DNA of 7,138 nucleotides from Bacteroidota bacterium. Lineage in GTDB: Bacteria > Bacteroidota > Bacteroidia > AKYH767-A > JABDAW01. Below, piece by piece: positions 6,306 through 7,138 of the stretch (position 1 is the stretch's first letter; each line of letters begins with the position of its first letter). The notes under the pieces are model-generated. The model was not told the DNA's origin. It saw only the letters and a program-made list of their open reading frames with translations, and did no database searches. The position numbers were made by a program, and so were the translations under genes. Where the stretch lies: the NCBI GenBank assembly GCA_023251595.1, contig JAHEYM010000202.1, positions 1-7,138 of the forward strand. The letters are read 5' to 3'.

Positions 6306-6599
6306 TTACCGTCCGGTATTCTGAAGGGATCCTACCTTATCGCGCAATAAGGTATGCTATTATTAAATTTATTCAACGCGAACGGTAGGATGACAACGCC
6401 ACGTTCATCGGGTTTGGTGGTGGGCTGGAAGGGGACGCGCGCTTCTACCGTGAAGAATATAAATCTGTTTAGCGCGCATCCCCTTCCAGCCCCTGTAATG
6501 AAGAGCGCTGTCATCCTGCATCATCGCGTTGGACAAGCATATTAATGCCAACACTTATAATGCGATGATGCAGGATCCCTAGTGTTTTCCGGACGGTAA
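6306..6599. repeat. 294-bp palindromic element with cloverleaf folding potential
   Basis: The ends are inverted repeats: TTACCGTCCGG (6306-6316) with CCGGACGGTAA (6589-6599), then after 8 unpaired nt on each side AGGGATCCT (6325-6333) with AGGATCCCT (6572-6580). The left arm pairs ATCCTACC (6329-6336) with GGTAGGAT (6384-6391) and TCGCG (6340-6344) with CGCGA (6377-6381); a local alternative is TACCTTAT (6333-6340) with ATAAGGTA (6347-6354). The central arm pairs 6422-6442 with 6472-6492, 20 of 21 positions. The right arm pairs ATCCTGCATCATCGC (6513-6527) with GCGATGATGCAGGAT (6562-6576). Alternatively AGGATGACA (6387-6395) pairs with TGTCATCCT (6509-6517), giving one long hairpin. No transposase is present. 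Possible identities are a non-autonomous palindromic transposable element, a REP/MITE-like sequence, or a structured RNA; it may also serve as a two-way transcription barrier between the convergent genes. The short open frames inside it on both strands I regard as by-products of the palindrome. Confidence 0.85.
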
Positions 6600-6602
6600 A
6601 GT

Positions 6603-7138
6603 CTATCTTGCCAGTGCTTGCACCAAGTCGTGGCGGGTGATGATGTAAGTTTTATCTTGTTTGAAGTCTTTTACCAAAACCGCAGGATGCGATTCATCAA
6701 TCATTTCGGAGAGCGCGTCGATTGGGGTTGTTGAATCTACAAAAGGAAATGCTTCTTCCATAATGGTTGAAACAGGTTTATCCTTAATGGTCGGGTCCTG
6801 AATGATTTTGCTGAAGATTAAATTCTCACTTACAGAGCCAACAATTCTTCCATCCGTTGTGACCGGAAACTGAGAAATGTTTTGTTCGGTGATCCATTTT
6901 AATGCATCAGAAATTTTATCGGTCGATTCGAGGGTGATGAGTCCGACGTGACCGGTTCCTGAAGCAAGATCTTTTGCAGTAAGTCCTTTCTTGTCGAAGA
7001 AGCCCTTGTCGCGCATCCAGTCATCGTTGAATATCTTGGCAAGATATCGTGAGCCATGATCGTGAAATATCACCACCACCACATCTTTTTCAGTGAGTTG
7101 ATCTTTCATTTGCATGAGTCCCGCGATGGCTGAACCTG
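6603..7138 (-). CDS. Cystathionine beta-synthase-type PLP enzyme, C-terminal part with two CBS domains (partial)
   Basis: The minus-strand frame enters at the right edge and ends at a TAG (6603-6605); 177 complete codons are visible and the start lies beyond the window. The Met at 7113-7115 is internal, because the frame continues upstream as GSAIAGL, matching the glycine-rich end of the PLP-binding catalytic domain. VVVVIFHDHGSRYLAKIFN and the following DDWM correspond to the last part of the catalytic fold in cystathionine beta-synthases. Two CBS regulatory domains follow: one with GHVGLITLEST ... FPVTTDGRIVGSV (about 6980-6792) and one with VSTIMEEAFPFVDSTTPIDA ... ITRHDLVQAL (about 6782-6606). 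The family condenses serine (or O-acetylserine) with homocysteine or sulfide in the cytosol; which substrate applies here cannot be decided without the catalytic part. The gene converges on the propeller operon, and the palindromic element begins 3 nt after its stop. Confidence 0.9.
   Translation of the reverse strand, partial: GSAIAGLMQMKDQLTEKDVVVVIFHDHGSRYLAKIFNDDWMRDKGFFDKKGLTAKDLASGTGHVGLITLESTDKISDALKWITEQNISQFPVTTDGRIVGSVSENLIFSKIIQDPTIKDKPVSTIMEEAFPFVDSTTPIDALSEMIDESHPAVLVKDFKQDKTYIITRHDLVQALAR

Noticed and set aside
6176..6388. 70-codon + frame after the sorting domain
   Set aside because: It starts inside the palindromic repeat in a different frame and ends inside the large palindromic element; no domain is visible.
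6332..6545. Opposed 60- and 63-codon frames inside the 294-bp element
   Set aside because: They overlap on both strands of a palindrome and mirror its stems. They are likely annotated as hypothetical proteins in some genomes, but structure explains the sequence better.
2..7138. Defence system, phage, integrase or transposase gene
   Set aside because: No such domain is visible in any frame; the protein-coding content is explained by DUF4476, two T9SS propeller proteins and a cystathionine beta-synthase-type enzyme.

Overview
The window looks like a chromosomal segment from a member of the Bacteroidota. Two adjacent genes encode proteins ending in type IX secretion (T9SS) type A sorting domains. 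The upstream partial gene carries a DUF4476 domain. The best promoter candidate has the Bacteroidota form (TTG, 17 nt, TATATTCG against TAnnTTTG), and the genes lack clear Shine-Dalgarno sites. I cannot name a genus.

Layout, left to right. At 2-256 (+) is the 3' end of a DUF4476 gene, closed by a strong intrinsic terminator at 279-311. Positions 321-568 hold a tandem array of 20-21 bp units, with a degenerate thirteenth unit to about 590. A promoter candidate lies at 601-628. A leader of about 200 nt follows, containing several small hairpins and a C/G-rich palindromic repeat (757-786). Then come two closely spaced genes on the + strand: a giant double beta-propeller protein (830-4864) and a smaller kelch-like propeller protein (4869-6215), 4 nt apart and probably one transcript. 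Both are predicted to cross the outer membrane through T9SS. Positions 6216-6305 look empty. A large palindromic element follows (6306-6599). The 3' end of a convergent cystathionine beta-synthase-type gene (minus strand, 6603-7138) runs off the right edge.

The most interesting content is the repeat DNA. First, an in-frame signal-peptide-like stretch (about 785-829) lies upstream of the first ATG of the large gene, but no ATG, GTG or TTG opens it, and a palindromic repeat sits exactly where the start codon should be. Second, a related palindromic repeat interrupts the T9SS sorting domain of the second gene in frame, adding about 21 residues while the protein still ends GKVVIQ. Third, the 294-bp intergenic element can fold as a cloverleaf: a closing stem, two homologous side arms in opposite orientation, and a central arm with 20 of 21 positions paired. 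An alternative linear fold is also possible.

Functionally, the two propeller proteins are probably exported together as cell-surface or released proteins; their ligands cannot be read from the sequence. The flanking DUF4476 and cystathionine beta-synthase genes look unrelated to them. I see no CRISPR array, tRNA, rRNA, transposase, phage or defence gene.
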